This document shows positions 12,509-12,812 of a DNA stretch of 12,812 nt, piece by piece. Numbering within the stretch: the stretch's first letter is position 1; the number at the start of each line of letters is the position of its first letter. Made by a program: the position numbers and the translations under genes. The stretch spans positions 1 to 12,812 of the forward strand of contig CAAGFN010000218.1 in NCBI GenBank assembly GCA_900769145.1. The letters are read 5' to 3'. Origin of the DNA: Rikenellaceae bacterium. GTDB lineage: Bacteria; Bacteroidota; Bacteroidia; Bacteroidales; UBA932. The notes beneath the pieces were generated by a model that was not told where the DNA came from, searched no databases, and saw nothing but the letters and a program-made list of their open reading frames with translations.

Positions 12509-12812
12509 ATGGGACTTTTAGAAGGAAAAGTAGCTCTCATTACCGGAGCTGCCAGAGGTATCGGCAAGGCGATTGCCCTCAAATATGCTTCAGAGGGAGC
12601 GGATGTTGCCTTTACTGATTTGGTTATCAATGAAGCTGCCGAGCAGACTATCAAGGAACTTGAGGCTTTCGGCCATAAGGTGAAGGGTTATGCTTCCAAT
12701 GCTGCCGACTTCGAGCAGACAAAACAGGTAGTCGATCAGGTCATGGCTGATTTCGGCCGCATTGACATTCTCGTGAACAATGCCGGCATCACCAAGGACG
12801 GCCTTATGCTCA
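12509..12812 (+). CDS. fabG: 3-oxoacyl-[acyl-carrier-protein] reductase, 5' part
   Basis: The first 101 codons of a short-chain dehydrogenase/reductase, cut by the window end. It begins MGLLEGKVALITGAARGIGK. The NADPH-binding TGxxxGIG motif is at 12-19, NNAG at 90-93, and the following ITKDGLML is typical of FabG rather than other short-chain dehydrogenases. It reduces 3-oxoacyl-ACP to 3-hydroxyacyl-ACP in the cytoplasmic fatty-acid elongation cycle. The catalytic Ser-Tyr-Lys lie beyond the window. It has its own promoter with a leader of about 78 nt. Confidence 0.93.
   Translation, partial: MGLLEGKVALITGAARGIGKAIALKYASEGADVAFTDLVINEAAEQTIKELEAFGHKVKGYASNAADFEQTKQVVDQVMADFGRIDILVNNAGITKDGLML

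Overview
The window looks like a chromosomal segment of a gut-type Bacteroidales (phylum Bacteroidota); the genus cannot be fixed from the sequence. Reasons: several promoters match the Bacteroidota pattern TTTG, 19-21 nt, TAnnTTTG. Start codons follow A/T-rich leaders without a clear Shine-Dalgarno. The gene set is also typical: a nucleoside kinase of the long Bacteroidota type, a non-SusC TonB receptor, a DUF1080 lipoprotein, and a Tat-exported Gfo/Idh/MocA oxidoreductase. Genes are moderately GC-rich and the spaces between them are A/T-rich.

Layout. 1-1030: 3' part of a uridine-kinase-like nucleoside kinase, followed by a separate rubredoxin gene (1077-1238) with its own promoter. 1262-2767 (minus): orphan TolC-type outer membrane efflux protein. 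2768-2969: divergent regulatory region with two promoters and three palindromes. 2970-6571 (plus): apparent operon of an AraC-type regulator, a TonB-dependent receptor overlapping it by 8 nt, and a small lipoprotein, closed by a terminator. This could be an autoregulated uptake locus for an unknown ligand.

6747-10052 (plus): three-gene operon for exported carbohydrate processing (Gfo/Idh/MocA oxidoreductase, DUF1080 3-keto-glycoside hydrolase-type lipoprotein, xylose-isomerase-like TIM barrel protein). It ends in a strong UUCG-loop terminator, and together the genes fit a C3-oxidation (3-keto-sugar) route of glycoside breakdown. 10141-10869 (plus): unrecognised outer-membrane beta-barrel protein with a candidate promoter that starts inside that terminator's T tract.

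10870-11403: a 534-nt space between convergent genes, dense in inverted repeats. It holds one long imperfect hairpin, one branched 76-nt structure and a 31-codon ORF. 11404-12132 (minus): cyclophilin-type peptidyl-prolyl isomerase lipoprotein. 12210-12294 (minus): tRNA-Leu(TAA) with its own promoter and terminator. 12509-end (plus): 5' part of fabG with a textbook promoter.

The less ordinary material is the AraC/TonB receptor/lipoprotein locus with its palindromes, the hairpin around the receptor's start codon, and the structured island at 10870-11290. No CRISPR array, insertion sequence or known defence gene was seen.
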